Positions 7,335 to 15,191 of a stretch of DNA of 64,000 bases are shown here, one piece after another. The stretch lies in NCBI RefSeq assembly GCF_019511445.1, contig NZ_JAEUAN010000017.1, positions 1-64,000 on the forward strand, in the 5' to 3' direction. Below the pieces are notes generated by a model, which worked only from the letters and a program-made list of their open reading frames with translations, was not told the origin of the DNA and searched no databases. Position 1 is the stretch's first letter. Each line of letters opens with the position of its first letter. This DNA is from Aliirhizobium wenxiniae (GTDB taxonomy: Bacteria; Pseudomonadota; Alphaproteobacteria; Rhizobiales; Rhizobiaceae). The position numbers and the translations under genes were made by a program.

Positions 7335-8336
7335 TTATGAATTCCGCTTACGAGGGCGGCCGCGTTTCTTCTTCTGGAAAGTCTCGATTATTTGCTCGAC
7401 TTGTGATGTAGAGTAGTCGTGCTCAGGAGAAAATGGGACAGGAGTTACTCCGCTTGGTATCCGACGACCATTGAGCGAAGACAGCGATACTGGGTTCGAG
7501 AAATCATCCCAGTTAACAGGGCATCGATCAAGTACGGCTAACGCGAACGAAGCCATTCCTAACCAAGTTAGTAGGTGCTCTTCGCACAATTCCAGTCTTG
7601 GGTAATATCTCTCCATCTCCTCGAGTAAAGTTCTGTCATCGTCAATTTTCAAACTGTTCGCGGCGTACAACAATGCAATCCGATTCTTGTAGAATTGCCA
7701 ATGTCTCTCAAGTTGGTCTGCGGCAACTCCCTGACCGCGCTTCAAAACGGATTGAACGACATAGGCAGCTTTGCCTAGGCTGAGTTCAGACCTGTCGCTC
7801 TCGAGCAGTCTCTCATGCGCGACGTGGAGACTTCTCATCATTTCCAAGCTGTTGGACAGCGTCTTTTTTCTCGAGAGTTCTCTGCCGTGTTCGGCGGTTG
7901 AGTGGGATCGTGCAAGGGTCGCCAGTCCACCTATGGGCCAGTAAGCGCACTCAAAAAACTCAGCCCCTGTGATTACCGGCACAGCCATATTCGCCGCCAT
8001 GCTGTCTAAAAATGGGGATGCGGCCGCAAGCTGCAAGGTGCTCAATGTTTGTGATGATTTCGCAGAGGTTTGAGCGACTGCAGCGGCTTTCCTTTCGGCG
8101 GCTACGAGAGCAGACGTGATGCCAATGCAGATAGCGTGCTGAATTACCCCGGTCGCGCCTCCCCTAACCAACCATGCTGATACAGCACAAAACGAGATCT
8201 GCTTTTGACGGTAAAATAAGTCCTTACTATCGGTGAGTAGGAGCTTTAAGTTTCGTCGTGGCCTGAATCTCGTCCACGTATTCTCGTAAAAGAAAGTTCT
8301 GTCGTAAGCCATGAACACGATACTATTTGATATCAC
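7335..8336 (-). CDS. Unknown protein with a C-terminal AT-hook
   Basis: The 333-residue product (possible alternative ATG at 8312) has no recognised enzyme domain. The body is mostly helical, with an Ala-rich segment (residues 75-110), a region with hydrophobic stretches around AANMAVPVITGAEFFECAYWPIGG, and a Leu/Glu-rich segment at 200-265. The last residues, KKKRGRPRKRNS, form a canonical AT-hook (core RGRP), which binds the minor groove of AT-rich DNA. The gene is the closest one to the att site and its upstream region is AT-rich with phased repeats. It could be an accessory DNA-binding protein of the element or cargo. Codon usage is more AT-rich than that of the flanking core genes, suggesting transfer. 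Confidence 0.65.
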   Translation of the reverse strand: MISNSIVFMAYDRTFFYENTWTRFRPRRNLKLLLTDSKDLFYRQKQISFCAVSAWLVRGGATGVIQHAICIGITSALVAAERKAAAVAQTSAKSSQTLSTLQLAAASPFLDSMAANMAVPVITGAEFFECAYWPIGGLATLARSHSTAEHGRELSRKKTLSNSLEMMRSLHVAHERLLESDRSELSLGKAAYVVQSVLKRGQGVAADQLERHWQFYKNRIALLYAANSLKIDDDRTLLEEMERYYPRLELCEEHLLTWLGMASFALAVLDRCPVNWDDFSNPVSLSSLNGRRIPSGVTPVPFSPEHDYSTSQVEQIIETFQKKKRGRPRKRNS

Positions 8337-8431
8337 ATGCGGTGGCGAGATCGTTGGCGTTCAGGGCTCTAACATCGTCCTGAAGTCATGATAATACGGT
8401 ATCGATCTCGGTATTTTTTTACGTCGGAAAA

Positions 8432-8449
8432 ATTTATCAATATTTATCA
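8432..8449 (+). repeat. Two 8-bp direct repeats next to the att site
   Basis: ATTTATCA occurs at 8432-8439 and 8442-8449, one helical turn apart, 21 bp from the tRNA-Gly att copy. Phased short repeats beside an att core are where excisionase or arm-type integrase sites are expected. The AT-rich surroundings would also suit the AT-hook protein encoded next door. Role inferred from position. Confidence 0.4.
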
Positions 8450-8469
8450 GTGTCATAGGGAGATAGGTG

Positions 8470-8489
8470 GATTCCCTTCACCCGCTCCA
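8470..8489 (+). other. Attachment site: direct-repeat copy of the tRNA-Gly 3' end
   Basis: The 20 bases are the 3' end of a rhizobial tRNA-Gly: the end of the T loop (GATT), the 3' strand of the T stem (CCCTT), the acceptor strand CACCCGC, discriminator T, and CCA. The bases before it do not continue the tRNA, so this is a fragment, not a gene. Discriminator U73 and an acceptor strand ending in ...CGC are Gly features. It marks the right end of the element; the GT2 gene of the core genome ends 50 bp further on. Confidence 0.85.
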
Positions 8490-8538
8490 GCAACTTTCCT
8501 TCATGCAAGGCTTTCACGGCCCCCCGACTTCGCGCATC

Positions 8539-10488
8539 TCAGCTTTTTGACGTGGGTACATGCGGGGTCTTGTTCCAGTGGAACGGCTTGGTCTTGAGTT
8601 CGATCGCGGCTCGCCAGGCTGCAGCCGAGATCATTAGCCAATAGAAGGGCACCAATACCCATCGCCAGCCGATAAGCCGTTTTTCATGGTCGATCATCGA
8701 GCCGACCCCCAATCCGAGGAAGATCAGGTAGCTTCCGAGGATATTGACGAAATCCACGACGAACAGCGAGACGACGCCGAGCGGCAGATCGTCTTTCGGC
8801 GCGTCCAGCATCGCCGATAAGCCCATCCAGAGGAAGACGAAGATCAGCGGGTGAAGCAGTGCCGAGATCAGCATGCCTCCGACCAGCAACTGGAATGTCA
8901 CGAAGGAGGCAAGCCCGATCTCTCGCAAAAGCCGGGTCGGGTCACGCATCAGCACCAGCCACGTCTGCAGCCAGCCTTTGTACCAGCGCGCCCGCTGTGC
9001 CATCCACACGGGGATACTGACCGGTGCATCCTCCAGCGTCTGGCGCGTCAGCACGCCAGATCGATAGCCAAGCCGGTGCAGCCGGAGCCCCATATCCGCA
9101 TCCTCCGTCACGTTGAACGGGTCCCAGCCGCCCACCTCTTTCAGAATGGCGGTCTTGAAATGATTGGATGTTCCCCCGAGCGGCAGAGGCAGCCGTCTTT
9201 CGGCAAGCATAGGCAGAAGACCGCGAAACAGGGCGGAATATTCGAGCGAGAACAGCGCGCTGACGGAGGACTGCCGCATGTTCGCGATGATCAGCGGCGC
9301 CTGCAGGCAGGCAAGCTCGGCCGGTTCCCGTCGAAATCTCGCATGTGCCTCGCGCAATTGCTGCGGATGCGGCCTGTCCTCAGCGTCATAGATCGCCAAG
9401 AATTCTCCGCGTGCCGAGGCAAGTGCATAGGTCAGCGCCTTCGGTTTCGTCCGCGGCCCGATTGGCGGCACGGCGATGATCTCGTAATGCGGGCCGGGTG
9501 CGAGCGCTGAAATTGCAGCAATGGTCTCCACATCGTCCGCCTCGCAGACGAGTTTTATGTCGATCCTGCTTTTCGGCCAGTCCAGCCGGTCGAGGCTGGC
9601 AATCAGTTCTTGAACGACCGGCGCTTCCCTGTAAAGCGCCACCATCACCGTATAACGCGGCAACGGCGCGCACTGCGGGGCCTGTGGTTCGGCGACTACC
9701 GGCCGGTGGATTTTCACGACGAGCGCCGTCAGCCGCAGCATCAGCGATGCGAGATAGGTGAGCGACAAAGTAACGTGCAGGAAGACAAGCGTGTCGATCG
9801 GCGCCGCCAGAAATGCCGCGATCATGGCGCTGACAAGCGCACCGAAAAAGACGCCCTGGCTTCCCGTCAGCACGGTTCTTGCGGAAAAGGCAGGCTGCCG
9901 CTCGAAAAGTCCGTGCACCACGTCCCGGCTGCGGCGTTCAGCTCCGCTTGCCCACACCGCCTTGGCGATCGCGCCGGGCGTAGCGATTGCAAGGTCGCGG
10001 CCAAGCGGCGGCAGGGTTGCGAGCGCAGCTGCAAGTTCCGCCAATCGCCCCGCTTCCGGCGCGATCACCGTTTCCGGCGCCCGGTTGCGATGAACAAGCC
10101 GTACCATGGTCGGCCTTGTAAGCTGGATGTCCAGCGTCATTGCGTCCTGCACGAGACAGGCGTCGATCGTGTCGATGAAAGGCAGCCGTAAAAGCCGGGC
10201 GATCGCGCCGTAATAGGCCTCCTCGCGCACGTCGCCGGAACGCAGCAACTCCGCCTCGATCGATGTGCCATGACAGAGTGCCCGTTCGCGCATCCGCGCG
10301 ATCAGCGGCTTCGAAAATCCGAGCGCGGCAAGCGCCTTGGCCTCTGCCTCCGGAAAATCCGGGTCGGCACCATCCCATGGCTCTCCGCTGCCGAGCCGGT
10401 GGTCCGGCAGGTTCTGGCCTTGCCCGCCATTGGCAGGCTCATCGTCACAAATCGCCGATCCCTGCGGCGGATATTCCCCGATGCGCAT
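8539..10488 (-). CDS. Family 2 glycosyltransferase with an N-terminal MshEN-like domain
   Basis: The 649-residue membrane protein begins with about 130 residues (ALAALGFSKPLIARMRERAL ... LRLPFIDTID) that resemble the GSPII_E N-terminal (MshEN) domain, a fold that can bind cyclic di-GMP. Two hydrophobic segments follow near 200-250. The GT-A core then shows the processive GT2 signature: a first Asp in VCEADD, the metal-binding DAED near residue 366, TEDAD, and QRARW near 498. Three or four membrane helices close the protein. This is the cellulose/curdlan/hyaluronan synthase plan, so it probably polymerises or transfers a sugar at the inner membrane for an exopolysaccharide. It is the first core gene after the att site and is divergent from a solute-binding-protein gene. 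Confidence 0.85.
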   Translation of the reverse strand: MRIGEYPPQGSAICDDEPANGGQGQNLPDHRLGSGEPWDGADPDFPEAEAKALAALGFSKPLIARMRERALCHGTSIEAELLRSGDVREEAYYGAIARLLRLPFIDTIDACLVQDAMTLDIQLTRPTMVRLVHRNRAPETVIAPEAGRLAELAAALATLPPLGRDLAIATPGAIAKAVWASGAERRSRDVVHGLFERQPAFSARTVLTGSQGVFFGALVSAMIAAFLAAPIDTLVFLHVTLSLTYLASLMLRLTALVVKIHRPVVAEPQAPQCAPLPRYTVMVALYREAPVVQELIASLDRLDWPKSRIDIKLVCEADDVETIAAISALAPGPHYEIIAVPPIGPRTKPKALTYALASARGEFLAIYDAEDRPHPQQLREAHARFRREPAELACLQAPLIIANMRQSSVSALFSLEYSALFRGLLPMLAERRLPLPLGGTSNHFKTAILKEVGGWDPFNVTEDADMGLRLHRLGYRSGVLTRQTLEDAPVSIPVWMAQRARWYKGWLQTWLVLMRDPTRLLREIGLASFVTFQLLVGGMLISALLHPLIFVFLWMGLSAMLDAPKDDLPLGVVSLFVVDFVNILGSYLIFLGLGVGSMIDHEKRLIGWRWVLVPFYWLMISAAAWRAAIELKTKPFHWNKTPHVPTSKS

Positions 10489-10547
10489 GGTTCTGTTACA
10501 CCGTCCCCAAGGAGCGAACCGATAGGGGCGCCCCGCCTGTCCCGCAG

Positions 10548-11444
10548 ATGATCATAATGAGGCACCGGATGATTACATCCCCAGTTTGGCGGGGGGCGCG
10601 CGATCTCTTTGCGGCCTTGATGATGATGACGGCTGCATTTGCAGCACCTGGAAAGGCGGTTGCCGCGGATGAAGGAGACAGCCTGCCGCTGATGTTCGAT
10701 GCCCGCGAGCGTCTGGCTCGTCCCGATCTTTCGACGATCGTGCGCCTGCGTATTCTCACGACGGTCGATTTTCCACCCTTCAACTTCACCGATCAGACCG
10801 GCCGCATTTCGGGTTTCAATGTCGATCTGGCGCGGGAAATCTGCGCCGAGCTGAAGCTGGAGGCCAAATGCCAGATCCAGGCGCTTCCCTTCGATGAGCT
10901 GGAAAAGACGCTCGAGGCCAATGGCGGTGAAGCGGTCATGGCGGGCATCGCGGTCAGCCCCGAGAAGCGGGAGCGTTTCCTGTTCACGCGCCCCTATATC
11001 GGCATTCCGGCGCGCTTTGCGAAAAACCGCTCTGTCGACATCCCGGGAGATACCGCCGCAGCCCTTGCCGGCCGCAAGGTCGGCGTGATCAAGGAAACCG
11101 CGCATGAGGCGATGCTGAAGGCATTTTTCCCCAGAATTACCGCAGTCCCGTTCGAAACCGATGCCGAGATGACGACGGCTCTAAAGGACAAAAAGGTCGA
11201 TGCGGTGTTTTCCGATGGCCTCAGATTGCCCTTCTGGGTCGCAAGCGAAGCCTCGCAAAAATGCTGCACGCTTTTCGATGGCCCCTATCTTTCGGAAAAA
11301 TTTCTAGGCGAGGGCCTGTCGATCATGGTCCGCCGCACCGATCCGATCCTGGTCGCAGCCTTCGATCAGGCGCTTGCCGAATTGTCGCGTAACGGCAGGC
11401 TGCAGGATCTCTACCTCCGCTACTTTCCAAACGGGCTCTACTGA
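10548..11444 (+). CDS. Periplasmic solute-binding protein, SBP_bac_3 family
   Basis: Starting at the ATG at 10548 (others at 10557 and 10569; the last has GAGG 7 bases upstream) gives about 298 residues. A signal peptide (ALMMMTAAFAAPGKAVAA) leads into the family-3 fold: VRLRILTTVDFPPFNFTDQTGRISGFNVDLAREIC, then MAGIAVSPEKRERFLFTRPY, and LAGRKVGVIKETAHEAML, where polar-amino-acid binding proteins carry their ligand residues. No permease or ATPase gene is adjacent; its only neighbour upstream is the divergent glycosyltransferase. It may therefore be a stand-alone sensor or ligand-binding component rather than part of an ABC importer. The open frame extends further upstream into the glycosyltransferase gene, but that part is antisense shadow. 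Confidence 0.8.
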   Translation: MIIMRHRMITSPVWRGARDLFAALMMMTAAFAAPGKAVAADEGDSLPLMFDARERLARPDLSTIVRLRILTTVDFPPFNFTDQTGRISGFNVDLAREICAELKLEAKCQIQALPFDELEKTLEANGGEAVMAGIAVSPEKRERFLFTRPYIGIPARFAKNRSVDIPGDTAAALAGRKVGVIKETAHEAMLKAFFPRITAVPFETDAEMTTALKDKKVDAVFSDGLRLPFWVASEASQKCCTLFDGPYLSEKFLGEGLSIMVRRTDPILVAAFDQALAELSRNGRLQDLYLRYFPNGLY

Positions 11445-11490
11445 TTACTTGGGAATTTGTTCCTGCGATCGTTACGCCAGGACGTGAAGC

Positions 11491-12153
11491 TTATTGGCTC
11501 GCCCAGATGATCCGGGCCATCCACTCCACATCGGCAAGGTCGAAAGCCCGGTTGGGATGTTCCGGATTGAGCGACATCACCTCGACGCTTTTCGGGCTCT
11601 GGCGTGCCAGAACCTTGGCCATCACTTCGCCCTCGCGGGTTTTTAGCACGATGCGGTCACCGCGTCTCACCTGCGCCCCCGGCTCGACGATCAAAACGTC
11701 GCCGTCGCGATAGAGCGGCATCATCGATTCACCCTGCACTTCAAGCGCATAGACGCCCGCCTTGCGTGATGGATCGGCGGGAAATTCGACCACGTCCCAG
11801 CCCTGACCGGCAGGAAAACCGCCATCGTCGAAAAAACCGCCCGCACCCGCCTGGGCAAAGCCAAGCAGCGGAATATTGCTGGCCTGCGGCGGAAAATTGC
11901 CGTCGGGAATCTGGTTGCCGCTTGTGGCCGGCAGATAGCTCATGAACTGATCGATCGTCGCGCCCGTCGCTTCGAGCACTTTAGAGATCGATTCCGTCGA
12001 GGGCCAGCGCAGCCGCCCGTCAGGTCCCAGCCGCTTGGAGCGGTTGAACGAGGTCGGATCCAGTCCTGCCCGTCTCGCAAGCCCGGAAGGCGTCAACTGG
12101 TGACGTTCGGCAAGCCTGTCGATCGCGTTCCATATGGCGTCATGTGACAGCAT
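11491..12153 (-). CDS. HTH transcriptional regulator with S24 (LexA/CI-like) peptidase domain
   Basis: From the ATG at 12153 the product has 220 residues. Residues 1-70 are a lambda-repressor-like HTH (AERHQLTPSGLARRAGLDPTSFNRSKR) and residues 100-215 a peptidase S24 domain. The nucleophile serine is in VQGESMMPLYRDGD and the catalytic lysine in EVMAKVL. Such proteins are phage-CI-like repressors that can self-cleave upon DNA damage, or stand-alone regulators retaining the fold. There are no phage genes nearby and the gene lies in core DNA, so it is likely a resident regulator. A 16-bp palindrome at 12254-12269 is a candidate operator about 100 bp upstream. Confidence 0.85.
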   Translation of the reverse strand: MLSHDAIWNAIDRLAERHQLTPSGLARRAGLDPTSFNRSKRLGPDGRLRWPSTESISKVLEATGATIDQFMSYLPATSGNQIPDGNFPPQASNIPLLGFAQAGAGGFFDDGGFPAGQGWDVVEFPADPSRKAGVYALEVQGESMMPLYRDGDVLIVEPGAQVRRGDRIVLKTREGEVMAKVLARQSPKSVEVMSLNPEHPNRAFDLADVEWMARIIWASQ

Positions 12154-12253
12154 CGTCGCCCGTGCCCCGGTCTTTGCCCGGTTCCAATCCGCACCCCGCA
12201 GCAACGGGACGATAGGAAACCTTCGATCAGAGGTAATGCGCCTGGGCTTTTGA

Positions 12254-12269
12254 GCCTTGGCGCCAAGGC
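12254..12269. promoter_or_regulatory. 16-bp perfect palindrome upstream of the S24 regulator
   Basis: GCCTTGGCGCCAAGGC is a perfect palindrome about 100 bp upstream of the S24 regulator start and 78 bp past the stop of the response-regulator gene. It lacks a U-tract on either strand, so an operator for the regulator is more likely than a terminator. Confidence 0.35.
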
Positions 12270-12347
12270 CGGAAAAAATATCCCCGGCTCAGATGATTTT
12301 AGCCGAAGGTCAAGAGCGCGTAAAGGAATAAAATCCTCTCGAAAGGC

Positions 12348-12995
12348 CTACGCCACCATGGCCATGTTGATCTTTCCGAGCTTGATGACCGCCTGCGTCC
12401 GGCTGTCGACATTGAGCTTCAGAAGGATTGCCGAGACATGCGCCTTGATGGTGGCTTCGGATACACCGAGCTCATAGGCGATCTGCTTGTTGAGAAGCCC
12501 CTCGGCGAGCATGGTCAGCACCCGGTTCTGCTGCGGCGTCAGCGTCTTCAGCCGGTCGAGGATCTCGACCAGTACCGGATCGTCCTCCGCCTTGCCGCTA
12601 TCGTTGCCGGGCACGAAGACGTCGCCGTCGAGCACGGTTTTGACGGCGTTGCGGATGTCGTCGAGCCCGGATGATTTCGGGATGAAGCCCGAAGCGCCGA
12701 GTTCGAGGGACCGGCGCACGGTGCCACTGTCGTCGGTCGCCGAGACGATGACGACCGGAAGCGCCGCAAACTGCGCCCTGAGCGTCATCAACCCCGAAAA
12801 CCCGCTGACCCCCGGCATGGCGAGGTCGAGCAGCATCAGGTCGGCATCGGGATGCTCGTCAGCGGCCTTGAGTGCGGCGGAAAACTCGCCACACTCGATG
12901 ATGGCGACATCGGTCGCCATGGTCTGAAGCGTCTGGACCAGCGCGCCGCGAAACAGCGGATGATCGTCTGCGATAATGATTTTGAGTGTCTGCAT
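12348..12995 (-). CDS. NarL/FixJ-type (LuxR family) response regulator
   Basis: The ATG at 12995 has a strong ribosome-binding site (GGAGGAGG, 6 bases away) and yields 215 residues; the longer frame upstream is not supported. Residues 1-120 are a receiver domain: IIIADDHPLF (acidic pair), the phospho-acceptor Asp in LMLLDLAMPG, SAT near residue 85, and Lys in GFIPKSS. Residues 145-210 are a LuxR-type HTH (LTPQQNRVLTMLAEGLLNKQIAYELGVSEATIKAHVS). No kinase gene is adjacent. In relatives, regulators of this type have been linked to PAS-containing hybrid kinases such as the one at 46596-50108; the pairing here is conjecture. Confidence 0.9.
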   Translation of the reverse strand: MQTLKIIIADDHPLFRGALVQTLQTMATDVAIIECGEFSAALKAADEHPDADLMLLDLAMPGVSGFSGLMTLRAQFAALPVVIVSATDDSGTVRRSLELGASGFIPKSSGLDDIRNAVKTVLDGDVFVPGNDSGKAEDDPVLVEILDRLKTLTPQQNRVLTMLAEGLLNKQIAYELGVSEATIKAHVSAILLKLNVDSRTQAVIKLGKINMAMVA

Positions 12996-13203
12996 TCCCA
13001 CGCCTCCTCCCAAAGGCATAGTGGTGCTGGGACGCAAATCCCGGGCCCTCCTCAAGGCCTGCGTCAATTTGTAACGCCGTTGGCGGTGTGAAACAAGGGT
13101 GTCGTTCGCTCGGCCCACATCTTGAGCGAGCGGAATGTTCCGTGACTTGTATCGTTTATGCGACAGAGCGGCTTGGGGCCGGGCATGTTTTGCGGTGCCT
13201 GCC

Positions 13204-13613
13204 TCAGGTTCGGTCCGGCTGCGGTGCCGGATTGGGTTCACCGGTAAACTCGCGCACGATACCCATGAAAGTCCGCATGAAGCGCTCCATGATCGACAGT
13301 GAACGGTCGACTTCCGCATCGCTCGGTAGCCGTCCAGGCGGTGTCTGGCTCAGGCGTTCTTCCAGCGCAGTCACCCGTTTTCCAGAAGGTCGAGTTCCGT
13401 TTCGTAGGCCGCGCGCTCGTCCGGCGCCATTCGGCAGGTCAGTTCGTTGTTTTCCTGGGTGCAGGTGGTGATTGCCCCGGTCTCGGTATCCAGCCGCACA
13501 ATGCCCTGATCCGTCCGCTCCAGCTGAAACCTCTGCTGCGCTTTTGCTCCCTCCGCAACGAGAAAGCCGCTGGCAAGAGACGCGGCGGCAATGACGATTG
13601 CAAAATTGCGCAT
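13204..13613 (-). pseudogene. Small secreted protein gene with a single-base frameshift
   Basis: From the ATG at 13613 (GGAGGA upstream) an 80-residue frame runs to a stop at 13371: signal peptide (FAIVIAAASLASGFLVAEGAKAQ), then RFQLERTDQGIVRLDTETG and CTQENNELTCRMAPDERAAYE. It stops just after LDLLENG. One frame over, clear coding sequence continues (RVTALEERLSQTPPGRLPSD ... SIMERFMRTFMGIVREFTGE) to 13204. Adding one A to the four-A run (plus-strand TTTT at 13378-13381) would join them as LDLLEKRVTALEERL, giving about 136 residues with a coiled-coil-like middle. So the gene is either truncated by a one-base deletion or the base was lost in sequencing. Family not known to me. Confidence 0.7.
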
Positions 13614-13743
13614 TTTGTCTCCTCCGATAGTGATGGACATTTGATCGCCTTTGCGGCAAACGATCCGCAACGCCGCTTATCGGCATTAACGGTTCGCAGG
13701 CCCCACAGTTCTCACAAACTCGAAATCTCACTGGAGATGTGTG

Positions 13744-14091
13744 ATGACGGATACCGTTTACAAGATCGTGCCCGAAACCATCTGGCGTCAAGCCAGGGCG
13801 AAGGGGGTCTTTGAAGGGGCCGAGATCGATCACCGCGATGGTTACATCCATTTCTCCACCGGTCCCCAGGCCCGCGAGACCGCAAGATTGCATTTCGCCG
13901 GCGTGACCGGGCTGATGTTGGTCGCGGTCGATCCGCGTCCGCTCGGCGAAGACCTGAAATTCGAGCCGTCGCGTGGCGGCGATCTCTTCCCTCATCTTTA
14001 TGCCAACCTGCCGCTTTCGGCCGTGATCTGGGAGATGCCACTCCTGATCGGTGTTGATGGCCAGCATGCCTTTCCGGAGAAAATGCCATGA
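13744..14091 (+). CDS. DUF952 family protein
   Basis: The 115-residue protein fits DUF952: VYKIVPETIWRQARAKGVF near the N-terminus, DGYIHFSTGPQARETA around residues 33-48, LVAVDPRPL in the middle, and FPHLYANLPLSAVIW near the C-terminus. The family is a small cytoplasmic fold of unknown activity, somewhat similar to ADP-ribosyltransferase-like proteins. I prefer the ATG at 13744 over the GTG three bases earlier. Its stop overlaps the pyrD start as ATGA, so it is cotranscribed with pyrD, as is common in rhizobia. Confidence 0.85.
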   Translation: MTDTVYKIVPETIWRQARAKGVFEGAEIDHRDGYIHFSTGPQARETARLHFAGVTGLMLVAVDPRPLGEDLKFEPSRGGDLFPHLYANLPLSAVIWEMPLLIGVDGQHAFPEKMP

Positions 14092-15191
14092 TCGGCCGTC
14101 TCGCGGGGATTGCCTCCCGCAGCCTCTTCGTCTTTGATCCCGAAATCGCCCATAATCTGTCGATCACCGCGCTGAAAACCGGCATCTCGCCGGTCTGTCC
14201 GCCAAGGCCCGATCCGCGCCTGGCGCAGACGATCGCCGGCATCCGCTTCGAAAACCCGGTCGGCCTTGCGGCGGGATACGACAAGAATGCCGAAGTGCCG
14301 GATACATTGCTGAAGCTCGGCTTCGGCCATGTCGAGGTCGGCACGCTGACGCCGAAACCCCAGGCTGGCAACGACAAGCCGCGCCTCTTCCGTCTGGTCG
14401 AGGATCGCGCCGTCATCAACCGCTTCGGTTTCAACAATCAGGGTCATGAAGCCGTGTTTGCCCGCCTTAATGCCCGCGGCAACGCGAAGGGCATTGCCAA
14501 AGGGATTATTGGCGTCAATATCGGAGCCAACAAGGACAGCGCCGATCGCATCGCCGATTACGTCCTCGGCATCCGCAAGTTCTATTCCGTCGCAACCTAT
14601 TTTACCGTCAACATTTCCTCGCCCAACACGCCTGGCCTACGCGATCTGCAGGCGCGTGAAAGCCTTGCCGCTCTTCTGTCCGTCGTGCTTGCCACCCGCA
14701 ATGAAGAGGCCGACCGGGCCGGCAAGCGCCTGCCGGTTTTCCTGAAAATCGCGCCGGACCTGACCGAAGAAGGCCTCGATGATGTCGCCGCCGAAGCGCT
14801 GGTCCATGATCTGGATGGCCTGATTGTCTCCAACACGACCCTGTCGCGCGAAGGCCTGAAGGATCAGGTTCAGGCAAAACAGGCCGGCGGCATGTCCGGT
14901 GCTCCGTTATTCGCCAAGTCGACTGCGGTGCTTGCCCGCATGCGCAAGCGCGTCGGCCCTGATCTGCCGATCATCGGTGTGGGTGGTGTGGGAAGCGCCG
15001 AAAACGCACTGGAAAAGATCCGCGCCGGTGCTGATCTCGTGCAGGTCTATTCCTGCATGGTCTATGAGGGGCCGGCCCTTCCGGGCGATATCAACCGCGG
15101 CTTGTCAAAGCTTCTGGACCGCGATGGCGTGGCGTCGATCCGCGACCTGCGCGATACCCGCGTCGATCACTGGGCCACGCAGCCGATTTAA
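14088..15191 (+). CDS. pyrD: Dihydroorotate dehydrogenase (quinone)
   Basis: The 367-residue protein oxidises dihydroorotate to orotate in de novo pyrimidine synthesis, passing electrons through FMN to membrane quinone. The N-terminal helices (AGIASRSLFVFDPEIAHNLS) are those of class 2, membrane-associated enzymes. FENPVGLAAGYDKNAEVPD and the substrate-binding VGTLTPKPQAGN are present. The class 2 catalytic serine lies in ISSPNTPGLR, and C-terminal GVGGVGSAENALEKIRAGADLVQVYS binds FMN phosphate. Length is normal for class 2. It is translationally coupled to the DUF952 gene upstream; the next gene is convergent. Confidence 0.97.
   Translation: MIGRLAGIASRSLFVFDPEIAHNLSITALKTGISPVCPPRPDPRLAQTIAGIRFENPVGLAAGYDKNAEVPDTLLKLGFGHVEVGTLTPKPQAGNDKPRLFRLVEDRAVINRFGFNNQGHEAVFARLNARGNAKGIAKGIIGVNIGANKDSADRIADYVLGIRKFYSVATYFTVNISSPNTPGLRDLQARESLAALLSVVLATRNEEADRAGKRLPVFLKIAPDLTEEGLDDVAAEALVHDLDGLIVSNTTLSREGLKDQVQAKQAGGMSGAPLFAKSTAVLARMRKRVGPDLPIIGVGGVGSAENALEKIRAGADLVQVYSCMVYEGPALPGDINRGLSKLLDRDGVASIRDLRDTRVDHWATQPI

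Larger units (their letters stand above)
1..8489. mobile_element. Right-hand part of an integrative element inserted at a tRNA-Gly gene
   Basis: The right border is the 20-bp copy of a tRNA-Gly 3' end at 8470-8489; the left border lies outside the window. Contents typical of integrative mobilizable or satellite-like elements are visible: a PrimPol-SF3 helicase replication protein, an AlpA/Xis-like HTH protein, several unknown ORFs, a DUF3768 gene, an Xre regulator and an IS end. No integrase, relaxase or structural phage gene is seen in this part. The tRNA fragment reads on the plus strand, so the intact tRNA, and probably the integrase beside it, should lie to the left. Base composition is more AT-rich than the flank, most clearly at 7.3-8.5 kb. 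That everything from 1 to 8489 belongs to one element is inference. Confidence 0.7.

Noticed and set aside
13130..13160. GGAAT-N16-CGTT on the plus strand as an EcfG promoter
   Set aside because: One mismatch in the -35, and no plus-strand gene starts within the next 500 bp.
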